Source: an uncultured Lachnospiraceae bacterium (GTDB lineage Bacteria > Bacillota > Clostridia > Lachnospirales > Lachnospiraceae). From it: a stretch of DNA of 64,000 bases. The notes below the pieces were generated by a model, which ran no database searches, was not told the DNA's origin, and saw only the letters and a list, made by a program, of their open reading frames with translations. Shown piece after piece: positions 35,970 through 47,600 of the stretch. The stretch covers positions 1-64,000 of the forward strand of contig CAJTVT010000005.1 in assembly GCA_910580015.1 (NCBI GenBank). Reading direction: 5' to 3'. Every line of letters begins with the position of its first letter. Within the stretch, counting starts at the first letter, position 1. The translations under genes and the position numbers were made by a program.

Positions 35970-36944
35970 TTACACTTCATTTACAAGTTCTAGTCCCTGC
36001 TCCAGAGCACGGGCGTTTCCCATGGTTTCCACAGCGATGGCCTGCATCGCCTCAGAAGTAAAAAATCCCATATGGGAGGTGACTAACACATTGGGAAAGG
36101 TCATCAGTCGAGCCAGCGTATTGTCCTTTATAATTTCATCCGATAAATCTTCGTAAAATACACCATTCTCCTCCTCATAGACATCCAGACCTACTCCAGC
36201 AATTTTCTTTTCCAGAAGTCCATCAATTAATGCATTGGTGTCAATGAGCGCGCCACGGGAAGTGTTGATCAGATAGACGTTCTGCTGCATCTGTTTTATA
36301 GCATCTCGGTCTATAATATGATAAGTGTCCTTGGTAAGTGGACAGTGCAGAGAAATTACATGGGATTTTGCAAAAAGTTCTGTAAGTTCTACGTATTCCA
36401 CATCCAGATTTTTATCTGGATACAGATCATAGGCGTATACTTTCATCTGAAAACCTTTCAGAATGCGAATCATGGACTGTCCAATTTTACCTGTTCCGAT
36501 GATTCCTGCCGTTTTCTGATGGAGGTCTGTGCCCATCAGTCCGTTGATGCTCATATTAAAATCCCTAGTCCGAGTGTAAGCACGATGCGTGAAGCGGTTT
36601 ATGGTAAGCAACATAGCAGTAGCATATTCTGCAACGGCTTCCGGAGAATAGCTTGGCACACGCAGGACATGAATCCTGCCTTTTGCAGCTTCCATATCCA
36701 CATGGTTGAATCCTGCGGAGCGCAAAAGAATTGCCTTCACATTCATTTCACAGAGCTGGTCAATCATCTCAGCAGTAATTTGATCGTTGATAAAAATACA
36801 GATAGCCTCACAACCTGCGGCAAGGTTTAGCGTATTGGGACGGCAGGGAGCTTCCAAAAATAACAGTTCCATCTTATATTGTTCTGCCATAGGCTCAAAC
36901 CATATGCGGTCATAAGGTTTTGTTGTGTAAAATGCAATTTTCAT
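35970..36944 (-). CDS. D-2-hydroxyacid dehydrogenase (D-lactate dehydrogenase type)
   Basis: This is a 324-residue NAD-dependent dehydrogenase that would reduce pyruvate or another 2-oxoacid to the D-hydroxyacid in fermentation. It has the Rossmann motif 'GIIGTGKIG', the substrate-binding Arg in 'NTSRGALID', the Glu in 'GVGLDVYEEE' and the catalytic His in 'VTSHMGFFT'. Its length is typical for D-lactate dehydrogenases. The start follows AAAGGAGA. It is transcribed away from the two-component system at 37137. A dyad AGTATGCCCT ... AGGGTATG (36965-36991) lies in the upstream region, between a TTGACA box and the start, and may be an operator. Confidence 0.9.
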   Translation of the reverse strand: MKIAFYTTKPYDRIWFEPMAEQYKMELLFLEAPCRPNTLNLAAGCEAICIFINDQITAEMIDQLCEMNVKAILLRSAGFNHVDMEAAKGRIHVLRVPSYSPEAVAEYATAMLLTINRFTHRAYTRTRDFNMSINGLMGTDLHQKTAGIIGTGKIGQSMIRILKGFQMKVYAYDLYPDKNLDVEYVELTELFAKSHVISLHCPLTKDTYHIIDRDAIKQMQQNVYLINTSRGALIDTNALIDGLLEKKIAGVGLDVYEEENGVFYEDLSDEIIKDNTLARLMTFPNVLVTSHMGFFTSEAMQAIAVETMGNARALEQGLELVNEV

Positions 36945-37136
36945 ATTATTGTCTCCTTTTTGTCAGTATGCCCTAAAATAAAAAGGGTATGTCAAAATTT
37001 GTATGATATTTAAAAAATCTTAATAAAATACCCTGCCGTAACTTAAAAAACAATTGATATAATACTTTTACAGTCCTTCTTGTTTATGTATAATAAAAAA
37101 GTCGGTATTCCCGATAGAAAAAGAGAGGTGAAGGAA

Positions 37137-37835
37137 ATGAAAAGTATTCTGGTATGTGATGATGACAAGGAGATTGTGGATGCCATTGAGATATATCTAC
37201 AACAGGAGGGATACAATATCCTCAAAGCGTATGATGGAGAGCAGGCTCTAAAGGTGTTAAAGGAACAGGAAGTTCATCTGTTGATTATCGATGTGATGAT
37301 GCCGAAAATGGACGGCATACGCGCTACCTTAAAAATCCGTGAGGACAGCAGTATTCCAATTATTATCTTGTCAGCGAAATCGGAAGATGCTGATAAAATT
37401 TTGGGGTTGAATATCGGAGCGGACGATTATGTGACAAAGCCCTTTAATCCTTTGGAACTGGTTGCCCGTGTGAAATCTCAGCTCAGGCGTTACACCCAAC
37501 TTGGAAATGTTGCGGAGAGCAGCAAACGGATTTATCAGGTTGGAGGGCTTTTGATCAATGATGATTTAAAGGAGGTAACGGTGGAAGATGAGCTTGTGAA
37601 GTTGACGCCAATTGAGTACAATATTCTGTTGCTGTTAGTAAAAAATCAGGGAAAGGTATTCTCCATCAATCAAATTTACGAGAGCATTTGGAATGAGGAT
37701 GCCATTGGCGCAGACAATACGGTAGCAGTACATATCAGGCATATCAGAGAGAAAATTGAGATTAATCCCAAGGAGCCAAGATATCTCAAGGTGGTATGGG
37801 GGGTAGGATATAAGATAGAAAAATCAACAAAGTAG
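37137..37835 (+). CDS. OmpR/PhoB-type response regulator
   Basis: This is a 232-residue regulator. The receiver domain has acidic residues D8-D10 in 'VCDDDKE', phospho-acceptor D52 in 'LIIDVMMP', and a conserved Lys in 'YVTKPFNP'. A winged-helix DNA-binding domain fills the C-terminal half ('LTPIEYNILLLL' ... 'TVAVHIRHIREKI' ... 'VWGVGYKI'). ATG 37137 follows GAGAGGTGAAGG; the upstream in-frame ATG at 37080 has no ribosome site. The histidine kinase follows 13 bases downstream. The arrangement and sequence resemble VanR/VanS-like envelope-sensing pairs, but the target genes cannot be read. Confidence 0.93.
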   Translation: MKSILVCDDDKEIVDAIEIYLQQEGYNILKAYDGEQALKVLKEQEVHLLIIDVMMPKMDGIRATLKIREDSSIPIIILSAKSEDADKILGLNIGADDYVTKPFNPLELVARVKSQLRRYTQLGNVAESSKRIYQVGGLLINDDLKEVTVEDELVKLTPIEYNILLLLVKNQGKVFSINQIYESIWNEDAIGADNTVAVHIRHIREKIEINPKEPRYLKVVWGVGYKIEKSTK

Positions 37836-37848
37836 AGGTGGTGATGGA

Positions 37849-40554
37849 GTGAAAAGATGGCGGTATTCTGTTGGACTGAAAGCAGCGGCAGCAGCAGCCA
37901 TTCAGATTTTGTCAGTGATATTTGTAATTTGCCTTATGATCCTCATTATGCTGTTTCATAAAGATGTATTTAATTTTGAAGAGAAAAGAAGTACGCCTTA
38001 CGAATCTTCTAATTATTTTACTAACCAGTTAAAAGAGGCAGCCCAGGAGATCCTAGAATTTTGTGAGTTGCGTCGGGATTTTGAGACAAATCAGGTGTTT
38101 GATCCCAACAAGCCTGTAGATATCTGGCAGTATTATGAACGGCAAGAGATTTCGCAGGGTAAGAAAAATAAAAAAAATGCAGTGATTTACAATCTGGGAG
38201 ATTTGGCAGAGTGGTCAAGAGCATATACAACTTCTGTTTATGAATTTGTGTCTGAATATGAGATAGATAACGGAATTTCGCAGCGGCGGATTATTTATAA
38301 AAATGGTGAAAATGTATTCAGTGAAGAGAAGAGTATTTCCGGTTTTATGGATTTGGCTCCTGAGTTAAGAGACAGAGTTATTGAAAACGTGGAATATTAT
38401 TATGGCGGCTCTTATAGTACCACTGGAGATATGGGTGTAAACCAGGAGTATTTTCGCTCAGGAGACATCGACACGGCAGAAGTTGTTGTGACTGAGACGA
38501 AAGAGGAAAGCTTCACAGAAGAAGAACTGCAAGGAGTCATTCAGAAGGTGCTCAATGGGCAGCTTTATGGCCTAGATGCAGAGGAATTGGAGTGGCTTTT
38601 GATTAGTATGGACAATATGAGATTTGTCAATCATTCTGTTGCATATGATTTTATCGATGAAAAATATCTTCCCAAGAATGGAGTTGGAATCTGGGAAAAT
38701 TTTATGGGTGGAGCGGTTTCTTTGGAAGATATGCAAAATTCTTATCGTGCATTGGATTATACACTTGAGCAGATTGGGCAGAAAGTAAGGCAATATCGAG
38801 AATGTCTGAATATGTATCACAATGCTACTACTGGAAGTAATTTGTCGTATTGGATTAGCCGAGATATGGAAAGTGCTGCCTATACTAATATGAAGGACAG
38901 TAAATCCTCGGCGTTAGCCGAATACGGAAAGAATCTTGGAAAGTATCTGCTGTACCGAGAAAATGATATACATTTTGAGACCAATATCAATGGCATGGAG
39001 GAATATTTCTATCAGCACATAGAGCCTGTATATGGTAACAAAGGAAGTGTACTGTTTCTTGGTTTTGATACCTCATTTCCCTATCCAGACAAATTTCAGG
39101 AGGCGAAACAGGAATATCATAAGATGCACCCCTGGGTACAGATTTGTATGTGGGGGGCAGGGTTAAGCTTTCTTACCATTTTGATTGTCTTTATATACCT
39201 TAGTATTGTTGCTGGTAAAAAAGATGACAGTGGGAAAGTACATTTAAATTTATTTGACCGGATTCCTACAGAATTTTTGCTGCTTCTGTTCGTGGTGGAG
39301 ATTATAGTTTCCGTCTGGGCAGGCGGAAAGGTGCTATATCAGTATGAGGGCAGCTATCAAACCCTAATGATGATAGGGGGAGGGATTACATTTGTAGGAA
39401 CGGCGTTTTTGATGGTGTTTTACTTAAGCTTTGTCCGACGCATTCGGGCGGGAGGACTTTGGTCTGGCAGTATGATAGGCTGGTTTTTTCAGGGAATTGG
39501 ATTGTTATTTACCAGTCGGAAATCCCTAACCAAAATGGTAATCTGGTTTGTATTGCACCTTATGGCATGTGTGATTCTCCTTCCAATGATTGCGGCATAT
39601 TATAATGATGATATTCATGTTCTTGGAGTGGTAATGTTTAGTATTCTCTGTGGTGTTGAGGGCGTTTTGATTATCCGAGAGGGAGTACAGCGCAATAAGG
39701 TCCTGGATGGAATCGGCAAGATTGCCAGTGGAGATCTGGAATACAAAATTGCAGAGAAGGAATTGAAGGGGGATAATTGTAGGCTTGCCCAGGCGGTAAA
39801 TACGATCGGGGAGGGCTTGTATCATGCAGTGGATGCCAGTATGAAAAATGAGCGATTACAGGCAGATTTGATTACCAATGTCTCCCACGATATCAAGACG
39901 CCGCTTACGTCTATCATTAACTATGTGGATTTGTTGAAACGGGAGAAACTGGACAATGAAAGGGCACAAGGGTATATTGCTGTGTTGGAAAGCAAATCCC
40001 AGCGTTTAAAACAACTGGCAGAGGATTTGGTGGAAGCTTCCAGAATTAGTTCTGGCAATATTAAGCTGGAGATGGAACGGATTAATCTGGTGGAGCTGGT
40101 GCATCAGACGGAAGGAGAATTTGCGGAACGGTTCGAAAAGCGCAGTTTGCAAGTCATGTCTAACCTTCCGAGAGAATCAGTGATTATTCTTGCGGATGGC
40201 AGACGGATTTGGAGGGTACTGGAAAATTTATACAACAATGTGGCCAAATACGCCATGGAGCACACCAGAGTTTATGTGGATATGGAGGCAGATGGAAGCC
40301 AGGTATTATTTTCCATTAAAAATATTTCAGAGAATCCGTTGAACATTCCAGCAGAGGAATTGACAGAACGATTTATCCGAGGTGATATTTCTAGGAGTAC
40401 AGAAGGAAGTGGATTAGGACTTTCCATTGCAAAGAATCTTATGACCATGATGGGTGGAACATTTGATATTTATCTGGATGGCGATTTGTTTAAGGTGATG
40501 ATCCGTTTTCGTCAGGAGCAGCCCAACCAGGAAAATCAAGAAAAAACGGAATAA
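37849..40554 (+). CDS. Large membrane sensor histidine kinase
   Basis: This is a 901-residue kinase cognate to the preceding regulator. A first membrane segment at about residues 10-36 is followed by an unusually long external sensor of about 390 residues. Five further membrane segments follow ('FLTILIVFIYLSIV', 'FLLLLFVVEIIVSV', 'FVGTAFLMVFYLSF', 'MVIWFVLHLMACV', 'VVMFSILCGVEGV'), then a HAMP-like linker. The phospho-acceptor is H680 in 'NVSHDIKTPL', with N-box 'NLYNNVAKYA' and G-box 'GSGLGLSIAKNL'. Translation starts at a GTG after AGAGGTGGTGATGGA. The mixture of one external domain and a five-segment bundle is larger than usual for VanS-like kinases. A terminator follows. Confidence 0.92.
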   Translation: MKRWRYSVGLKAAAAAAIQILSVIFVICLMILIMLFHKDVFNFEEKRSTPYESSNYFTNQLKEAAQEILEFCELRRDFETNQVFDPNKPVDIWQYYERQEISQGKKNKKNAVIYNLGDLAEWSRAYTTSVYEFVSEYEIDNGISQRRIIYKNGENVFSEEKSISGFMDLAPELRDRVIENVEYYYGGSYSTTGDMGVNQEYFRSGDIDTAEVVVTETKEESFTEEELQGVIQKVLNGQLYGLDAEELEWLLISMDNMRFVNHSVAYDFIDEKYLPKNGVGIWENFMGGAVSLEDMQNSYRALDYTLEQIGQKVRQYRECLNMYHNATTGSNLSYWISRDMESAAYTNMKDSKSSALAEYGKNLGKYLLYRENDIHFETNINGMEEYFYQHIEPVYGNKGSVLFLGFDTSFPYPDKFQEAKQEYHKMHPWVQICMWGAGLSFLTILIVFIYLSIVAGKKDDSGKVHLNLFDRIPTEFLLLLFVVEIIVSVWAGGKVLYQYEGSYQTLMMIGGGITFVGTAFLMVFYLSFVRRIRAGGLWSGSMIGWFFQGIGLLFTSRKSLTKMVIWFVLHLMACVILLPMIAAYYNDDIHVLGVVMFSILCGVEGVLIIREGVQRNKVLDGIGKIASGDLEYKIAEKELKGDNCRLAQAVNTIGEGLYHAVDASMKNERLQADLITNVSHDIKTPLTSIINYVDLLKREKLDNERAQGYIAVLESKSQRLKQLAEDLVEASRISSGNIKLEMERINLVELVHQTEGEFAERFEKRSLQVMSNLPRESVIILADGRRIWRVLENLYNNVAKYAMEHTRVYVDMEADGSQVLFSIKNISENPLNIPAEELTERFIRGDISRSTEGSGLGLSIAKNLMTMMGGTFDIYLDGDLFKVMIRFRQEQPNQENQEKTE

Positions 40555-40615
40555 TCCAATAATTTTGCCTTGCATTTCTGTGGTCGGCACTTTATAATGG
40601 TGAAATAGGAAGAAG

Positions 40616-40645
40616 TAAGCCGATGGAGGTTCCATTGGCTTATTT
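40616..40645 (+). terminator. Terminator of the two-component operon
   Basis: A 12-bp stem from TAAGCCGATGGA to TCCATTGGCTTA with a GGT loop is followed by TTTCGTCTT. Confidence 0.75.
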
Positions 40646-40780
40646 CGTCTTATCATAAATTCCGAGGATTTTTCCATTCCCGGAGGGGGATCTGTTTGGC
40701 ATTTTCCTTATTGGACAGACAGAAAAAGTTATGATTGCATTGCAGTTGAAATAAAACGAACGAAATTAGGAGGACAGAAT

Positions 40781-43087
40781 ATGATAAAATTACATGACGG
40801 TGGTGTATATCTGGTAAATGGCGACACCCTGATTCCAGAGAATGAACAGGCGTCTGCGGCAATCCAGGCAGCCACCGGACACACGATAACCAAGGACGAG
40901 GCAGCGAAAAAAACCATTGCCTATGGGATTCTTTCGGAGCATAATACCTCAGGTTCTATGGAAAAGCTTAAAATTAAATTTGATAAATTGACATCTCATG
41001 ATATCACTTTTGTGGGGATTATCCAGACAGCAAGAGCTTCTGGTCTTGAAAAATTTCCGGTTCCCTACGTGTTGACCAACTGTCACAATTCTCTGTGTGC
41101 AGTGGGAGGTACTATCAACGAAGATGATCATATGTTTGGTTTGACTTGCGCTAAGAAATATGGCGGAGTCTATGTACCTCCTCACCAGGCAGTAATCCAT
41201 CAGTATGCAAGAGAAATGCTTGCAGGAGGCGGCAAGATGATCTTGGGTTCTGATTCCCATACGCGTTATGGTGCGCTGGGAACGATGGCAATGGGCGAGG
41301 GTGGCCCAGAATTGGTAAAACAATTGCTGAATAAGACCTATGACATTAACATGCCGAAAGTGGTAGGTGTATACCTGACAGGGAAGCCAGAAAAGGGCGT
41401 AGGTCCTCAGGACGTTGCGCTTGCCATTATCGGGGCAGTTTTTGCCAATGGATATGTGAACAATAAAGTGATGGAATTTGTAGGGCCAGGTGTATCAAAC
41501 CTGAGTGCAGATTTCCGTATTGGTGTGGATGTTATGACCACAGAGACGACTTGTCTGTCTTCTATCTGGAGAACAGATGACACCATTCGACAATTCTATA
41601 AGATCCATGGAAGAAGGGGAGATTATACAGAATTGAATCCAGGAAAAGTGGCATATTACGATGGTATGATTGAGGTAGATCTGAGTAAAGTGAAGCCTAT
41701 GATTGCAATGCCATTCCATCCCAGCAATACCTATACAATTGAGGAATTAAATGCAAACTTAATGGATATTTTGGATGACTGTGAGAAAAAAGCTCAGGTG
41801 AGCCTGGATGGAGCAGTGGAGTTTACCTTGAAGGATAAGGTGAGAGATGGAAAGCTTTATGTGGATCAGGGAATTATAGCGGGATGTGCAGGTGGAGGAT
41901 TTGAGAATATCTCTGCCGCAGCGGATATTATGGAAGGTGCAAGTATCGGTTCCGATGAATTTAATTTGAGTATTTATCCAGCTAGTATGCCGATCTATAT
42001 GGAATTGATGAAGACAGGGGCTGCTGAGACTTTGATGGAGACAGGAGCAATCTTAAAGACAGCATTTTGTGGTCCTTGTTTTGGGGCAGGGGACACACCC
42101 AGTCACAATGGATTTTCCATCCGTCATTCCACCAGGAATTTCCCCAACCGTGAAGGAAGCAAGCTCCAGAGCGGACAGATTGCCTCTGTTGCTCTGATGG
42201 ATGCCCGCTCCATTGCAGCTACTGCTGCAAATAAGGGGTATTTGACGCCTGCGACGGATATGGATGTATTCTATACCAATCCGGTATACCATTTTGACAG
42301 TAGAATTTATTCAAATCGTGTTTTTGACAGTCAGGGTGTGGCAGATCCCAGCCAAGAGATCAAGTTTGGACCCAATATCAAGGACTGGCCAGCAATGAGT
42401 GAACTGCCAGAAAATATGATATTAAAAGTAGTGTCGGAAATTCACGATCCAGTCACCACAACAGATGAGTTAATTCCCTCTGGAGAGACTTCTTCTTATC
42501 GTTCGAATCCAATGGGTCTTGCAGAATTTACCTTATCCCGGAAAGATCCAGCGTATGTGGGTCGTGCCAAGGAGATTCAAAAAGCCCAGAAAGCAGTGGA
42601 AGAGGGAACTTGTCCGCTGCATGTGGTGGAAGAGTTGAAGCCTGTGATGGAGGTAGTTTGTAAGGCATATCCAGACAAAGCTTTTGACAAGGGCGGACAA
42701 GCCGGATTGTTGGGCTTTGGAAGCACGATCTTTGCGGTGAAACCAGGAGATGGATCTGCCAGAGAACAGGCGGCTTCCTGCCAGAAAGTGTTAGGAGGTT
42801 GGGCGAATATTGCCAATGAATATGCTACGAAACGTTACCGTTCGAACTTAATTAACTGGGGAATGCTTCCGTTCCTGATTCCAGCAGGAGAATTGCCCTT
42901 TGCCAATGGAGATTATCTTTTCATTCCGGATATCCGCAAAGCAGTGGAGGAGTGCAGGACACAGATCACAGCATATGTGGTGAAAGATGGTGCAATGAAA
43001 GAGTTTACTCTGGGAATGGGTGAGTTGACAGAAGATGAACGCACAATTATATTAAAGGGATGCCTGATCAATTATTATAAGGGTTAG
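40781..43087 (+). CDS. Aconitase-family hydratase (YbhJ-like)
   Basis: This 768-residue protein has the aconitase fold, with [4Fe-4S] cysteines expected in 'LTNCHNSLC', '[10 protein letters not shown]' and '[11 protein letters not shown]', and the SDSHTRYG motif ('[13 protein letters not shown]') of the family. The C-terminal swivel domain includes '[19 protein letters not shown]'. Length and motifs resemble E. coli YbhJ and Clostridial 'hydratase' proteins rather than AcnA or AcnB. The substrate may be a tricarboxylate or a related hydroxyacid; it cannot be set from sequence. AGGAGG precedes ATG 40781. No other TCA-cycle gene is adjacent. Confidence 0.88.
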   Translation: MIKLHDGGVYLVNGDTLIPENEQASAAIQAATGHTITKDEAAKKTIAYGILSEHNTSGSMEKLKIKFDKLTSHDITFVGIIQTARASGLEKFPVPYVLTNCHNSLCAVGGTINEDDHMFGLTCAKKYGGVYVPPHQAVIHQYAREMLAGGGKMILGSDSHTRYGALGTMAMGEGGPELVKQLLNKTYDINMPKVVGVYLTGKPEKGVGPQDVALAIIGAVFANGYVNNKVMEFVGPGVSNLSADFRIGVDVMTTETTCLSSIWRTDDTIRQFYKIHGRRGDYTELNPGKVAYYDGMIEVDLSKVKPMIAMPFHPSNTYTIEELNANLMDILDDCEKKAQVSLDGAVEFTLKDKVRDGKLYVDQGIIAGCAGGGFENISAAADIMEGASIGSDEFNLSIYPASMPIYMELMKTGAAETLMETGAILKTAFCGPCFGAGDTPSHNGFSIRHSTRNFPNREGSKLQSGQIASVALMDARSIAATAANKGYLTPATDMDVFYTNPVYHFDSRIYSNRVFDSQGVADPSQEIKFGPNIKDWPAMSELPENMILKVVSEIHDPVTTTDELIPSGETSSYRSNPMGLAEFTLSRKDPAYVGRAKEIQKAQKAVEEGTCPLHVVEELKPVMEVVCKAYPDKAFDKGGQAGLLGFGSTIFAVKPGDGSAREQAASCQKVLGGWANIANEYATKRYRSNLINWGMLPFLIPAGELPFANGDYLFIPDIRKAVEECRTQITAYVVKDGAMKEFTLGMGELTEDERTIILKGCLINYYKG

Positions 43088-43103
43088 GTAAGAAATTAAG
43101 TTG

Positions 43104-43155
43104 GCAGCAGGGTATTGCGAGGAGCGCGGAATGCGTAAATTGTAATGCCCTCTGC
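43104..43155 (+). terminator. Possible terminator after the hydratase
   Basis: GCAGcAGGGTATT pairs with AATGCCCTCTGC with one bulge and one G-U pair; there is no strong T-run. Confidence 0.35.
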
Positions 43156-43220
43156 TATTTGATGTAAACATATAAGACAGAAAAGTGAACCGGAATCAAT
43201 AATAGGAGGTTGTGTATAGC

Positions 43221-44585
43221 GTGGATGAACAAGAGAGAAAACAGAGCGAAGAAAAGGTGGATTGGAATATCAGGCCCTACCTTGCAATAGGACTAATTTC
43301 ATTTTTGGTGATTATCGGTTCCATCTCATTCTTTTTCCTGATTTATCGGTATCATGGATTTACTGCAATTCTGGATAAAGTCTTGGTTATTGTGCAGCCA
43401 ATCACCATAGGATTGGTAATTGCCTATCTTTTGACGCCAGTGGTAAATTTTGAAGAACGTCATTTATTGCCGCTTGCCCAACGGAAGATGAAAAATCAAG
43501 AAAAGGCTAAGAAAATGGTGAGAGCTGCCAGTGTGGCAGGGGCGTTGCTGTTTATTGCGTTGGTGATTGGGATTTTGCTTCAGATGGTGATCCCAGAGCT
43601 TTATAAAAGTATCAATGGCATGATTGGTACATTGCCCAAACAAGTAAATGAATTTATGGACTGGATCAGTGATTATGTGGACAATGACAGTGAGATATCT
43701 GGATATTTGGAAATCGGACTGACGAAAGGTACAGAATTTTTTGAACATTGGGCGAAGACAGATTTCTTGCCGCAGACCAGAAATATTGTGACAGGACTTA
43801 CCACAGGGGTTATTGAGGCAATAAGAATCTTATTTCATGTGGTGGTTGGCATTATTATTTCCATCTATGTCCTGATGAGTAAAGAGACGTTGATCGGGCA
43901 GAGCAAGAAAGTTGTCTATGCATTATTTTGTCCTAGAAAGGCGAATGCCATCATTCATACTGTCCACAAGAGCAATGAGATTTTCGGCGGATTTATTTCT
44001 GGTAAAATTTTGGATTCTCTGATCATTGGAATTTTATGCTTTATCTGTCTTTATCTTATGAAAATGCCATATTCCGTACTGGTCAGTGTGATTGTGGGTG
44101 TTACCAATGTAATTCCGTTTTTTGGACCTTACCTAGGAGCAATTCCTAGCACAATTTTGATTATGCTGGCAAATCCCATTCAGGGTGTGTATTTTGTGAT
44201 ATTTATTTTGGTGCTACAGCAGATTGATGGAAATATTATAGGACCAAAGATCTTAGGAGATTCCACGGGGCTGTCTTCTTTCTGGGTGGTATTTGCCATT
44301 CTGGTAGGTGGTGGAATCTTTGGAATTCCAGGTATGATTATTGGAGTTCCGCTTTTTGCAGTGATTTACTATGTGTTGCGAAATGTGCTGAATTATATTA
44401 TTAAGAAAAAGAATCTTCCCTTGGAAAGTGAAAAATATATTTTTGCTGAGAGGTTGGATGAAGAAAACCGTGAACTGGTGGAATACGAACAGCAAGAGCT
44501 ATTGCATCATGCGAGCCAGGAAAAGAAAAAAAGCGGATTTCAGGAATGGCGGAAAAAATTTGATAAAAAACAGCAGAAGAAATAG
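43221..44585 (+). CDS. AI-2E family (PerM/YtvI-like) membrane permease
   Basis: This 454-residue membrane protein has about eight hydrophobic segments: two at residues 20-80 ('LISFLVIIGSISFFFLIY', 'IVQPITIGLVIAYLL'), one near 110, and a cluster at 190-390 containing the family motifs 'GVTNVIPFFGPYLGAIP' and 'GIPGMIIGVPLFAV'. The family includes exporters and Na+/H+ antiporters. The start could be GTG 43221 (11 bases after AGGAGG) or GTG 43212 (2 bases); the first is preferred. The charged C-terminal tail (EWRKKFDKKQQKK) is cytosolic. No functional partner is evident nearby. Confidence 0.88.
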   Translation: MDEQERKQSEEKVDWNIRPYLAIGLISFLVIIGSISFFFLIYRYHGFTAILDKVLVIVQPITIGLVIAYLLTPVVNFEERHLLPLAQRKMKNQEKAKKMVRAASVAGALLFIALVIGILLQMVIPELYKSINGMIGTLPKQVNEFMDWISDYVDNDSEISGYLEIGLTKGTEFFEHWAKTDFLPQTRNIVTGLTTGVIEAIRILFHVVVGIIISIYVLMSKETLIGQSKKVVYALFCPRKANAIIHTVHKSNEIFGGFISGKILDSLIIGILCFICLYLMKMPYSVLVSVIVGVTNVIPFFGPYLGAIPSTILIMLANPIQGVYFVIFILVLQQIDGNIIGPKILGDSTGLSSFWVVFAILVGGGIFGIPGMIIGVPLFAVIYYVLRNVLNYIIKKKNLPLESEKYIFAERLDEENRELVEYEQQELLHHASQEKKKSGFQEWRKKFDKKQQKK

Positions 44586-44590
44586 AATTT

Positions 44591-44620
44591 TTGACATTTA
44601 CAGGGGAAATATGTTAGACT
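44591..44620 (+). promoter_or_regulatory. Promoter of the TPR/P-loop gene
   Basis: TTGACA (44591-44596), 18 bp, TAGACT (44615-44620). Confidence 0.6.
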
Positions 44621-44682
44621 AAAGGTAATATGGATGATAATCAGGGGTAGTGTACCTTTAACATAATTCTGAGGTGAAATAG

Positions 44683-47600
44683 TTGGATAAATACGAATAT
44701 AAGCTAAAACTGGAACAGTTAAAAAATCTTGCGGATGAGAAGGACTATAAAACAGCAGCAGATATCGCGGATTCCATTAACTGGCGGAAGGTAAAGAGTG
44801 CGGCAACGTTGTGTATGGTTGGGGAGATTTATGACAGAGTAAAAAGATATGATGATAGCCATGAAATTCTTATGATGGCATATGACCGTGCAGCAGTGGG
44901 GAGGAATATACTGTATCGACTGACCTTAGTTTCCCTGAAAATGGGTAATCTAGATGAAGCGAAGGAACATTATGAAGAATTTCTGGAGGTTGCACCTTAT
45001 GATAATCAGAAATATATACTGCGGTATCAGATTGCCAAGTTGGGTGGAGCAGATCTACAAGAGTTGATAGATATTCTGGAAGAGTTTAAAAGCCGAGATT
45101 ATACAGAGGAATGGGCTTTTGAGCTTGCGTATCTGTATCACCGTGCTGGGATGGGTGACAATTGTGTGGAAGTCTGCGATGAGCTGGAACTTTGGTTTGG
45201 CGACGGCAGATATGTAGAAAAAGCGTTGGATTTGAAAATGTTATACCAGCCTTTGAGCCCAGAGCAGGAGGAGAAGTATCGGCAGTTTAAGCAGAATAGG
45301 AACAGAGAGGTAGAGGTTCGTCCCACGGACACATTGGATTCTGGGGAGCTCGTGAGAGAGACGATGAAGATTCCAGATATAACCGTTGGTACCAGTCGAT
45401 ATAATACTTCCAATATGCAGGCAGAAATTGCAAAAAACATGAAACAGATTATGGACGCTGATTCGAAGGAGTCGGTAGATGTTTCAATGGATGCCATCAA
45501 AAAAATGGTGAAGGAAATTCCATATCTGAAGATGCCTGTAGAGGAAGAAGAACTGCCGGAGGCGGAGCCTTACGGTCATATTGAGACAGATGAGGAGATT
45601 GATGGGTCTCTAAGGACAGAATTTCAGGAAATGCTTGCAGAAGATTGGGATGGGCAGGTTCGATTATCCGTTCAGGGAGGCAAGCTGAAGGAGCCGCAAG
45701 TGAATGGACAGATGAAGATTGAAGATGTATTGGCAGAATGGGAGCGGACGAAACTGGCTGCGCAGGCTGCGATGGCGACTGCACAGGAGAGAAAATTGGT
45801 GTCGGCCAAGGCGCGTGCGTTACAGGAGGCGGAGGAGTTATTAGCAAAATTAAATGAGATTATTCCGAAATTGGAGGCGGGTGTCAGTCCCCAGGAATTG
45901 ATGGCAGAACGTTACCTGCATCATATGCCTGGGGAGGGGGTAAACAGGGTCGCTAGAGGTTATCCGCCAGAGTGGAATCGGACTGGCCAGGAATATGAGA
46001 ATCCGTATATGCAGATGGGAGCTCAGATGCCCCAAGAAAATCAAGCATATGCAAGACAGCCTATGTCTGGAGGAATGCGAGTGCCAGAAAATATGCGGTA
46101 TTCAGGGCAGGAACGTTTAGTAAATGAGCATCAGACACCAGAGAATATCTGGCCGCATAACCAGCAAGTAACCGAAAATGCTTGGCCGCAAGGAAAACAG
46201 GCAGAAAAAGTGCAAGCGCAGGACAGTGTTTGGCCTCCACAAGAAGAGCAGATATTGAGAGGGCATGATTTGAATGGAAATGCTTACCCTTCTGGCGGGC
46301 AGGCAGTTCCAGAGGAATCATATTTATTGGAGAATGGGTGGCCAGAAAATCAACCAGCGACTGGGGCTGTCTGGTCTTCTGGTGAGCAGGGAGTGTCGCA
46401 GGAACAGCAACTGGCTGGGAATCGGACTGGTCAGGAATATGGGAATCCGTATGTACAGATGGGAGCCCAGTCACAGGCGACAGTTTGGCCCCCACAAGAG
46501 GAGCAGAGCTTAGCAAGACAGCCCATACAAGGTGGTGCCCAGAATCAAGGAAATCCATGGAATTATAGCCAGGAGCAGAATCTAGGTCAGAGGCAGGTAT
46601 CAGAACGAGTTTGGCCTCCACAGGAGGAACAGATTCTGGGGAAACGACCTGCGCTGGGCGAAGAATGGCAATCTGAAGCGCAAGGCTTCTCAATGGAACA
46701 TCAAGTGCCAGGAAATGCCTGGTCTCAAGAACAACAAATATATTCTCAAGAATCAATGATGCCAGAAAATGCATGGTCTCAGGAGCAGCAAGCATATGCC
46801 AGAGAGTCAGGAGTGCCAGAGAATACATGGCCCCAGGAGCAGCAAGTATATGCCAGAGAATCGGGAGTGCCAGAGAATACATGGTCCCAGGAGCAGCAAA
46901 CGTATTCCGCAGAGCCGATGATACAAGAAAATACATGGCCTCAAGAGCGGGAAATGAATGTACCAGAACAACAAATGGTGGAGAATCGTTGGCCCAAAGA
47001 GCAACAAACATATTCCGCAGAGTCAGAGATGCCAGAAAATGCCTGGTCCCAAAAACAGCAAGCATATACCCCAGAGTCAGGGATGCCCCAAAATACATGG
47101 TCCCAGGAACGGCAAGTATATGCCCCAGAGTCAGAGATGGCCAGAAATAACTGGTCCCAGGGGCGGCAAGCATATGCCCCAGAGTCAGGAGCATCAGAAA
47201 ATACGTGGTACCAAGAACAGCAAGCATATTCTGGAGAGTCGGGAGTGCCAGAAAATCGTTGGCCCCAAGAGCAGCAAGCATATTCCACAGAGCCGATGAT
47301 ACAAGAAAATGCATGGCCTCAGAAACGGGAAATTTATGCCCCAGAGTCAGAGATGGCGGAAAACGTCTGGCCCCAAGAGCAACAAGCATATGCCCCAGAG
47401 TCTGTGGTGTCGCAAAATACATGGCCCCAAGAGCAGATTTCTTATCCAGCGGATTCGCAGAGCCCAGAAAGTACCTGGTTACAAGCAGGAATCCAATCAG
47501 AGACGATGAAGGGGGGGAATGCTTCGTCCCAAAATCAGGAAGTGCATTCCACGGAACAACTGATACCTGAAAGTAGCTGGTCCCAGTCCCAGGAATTATA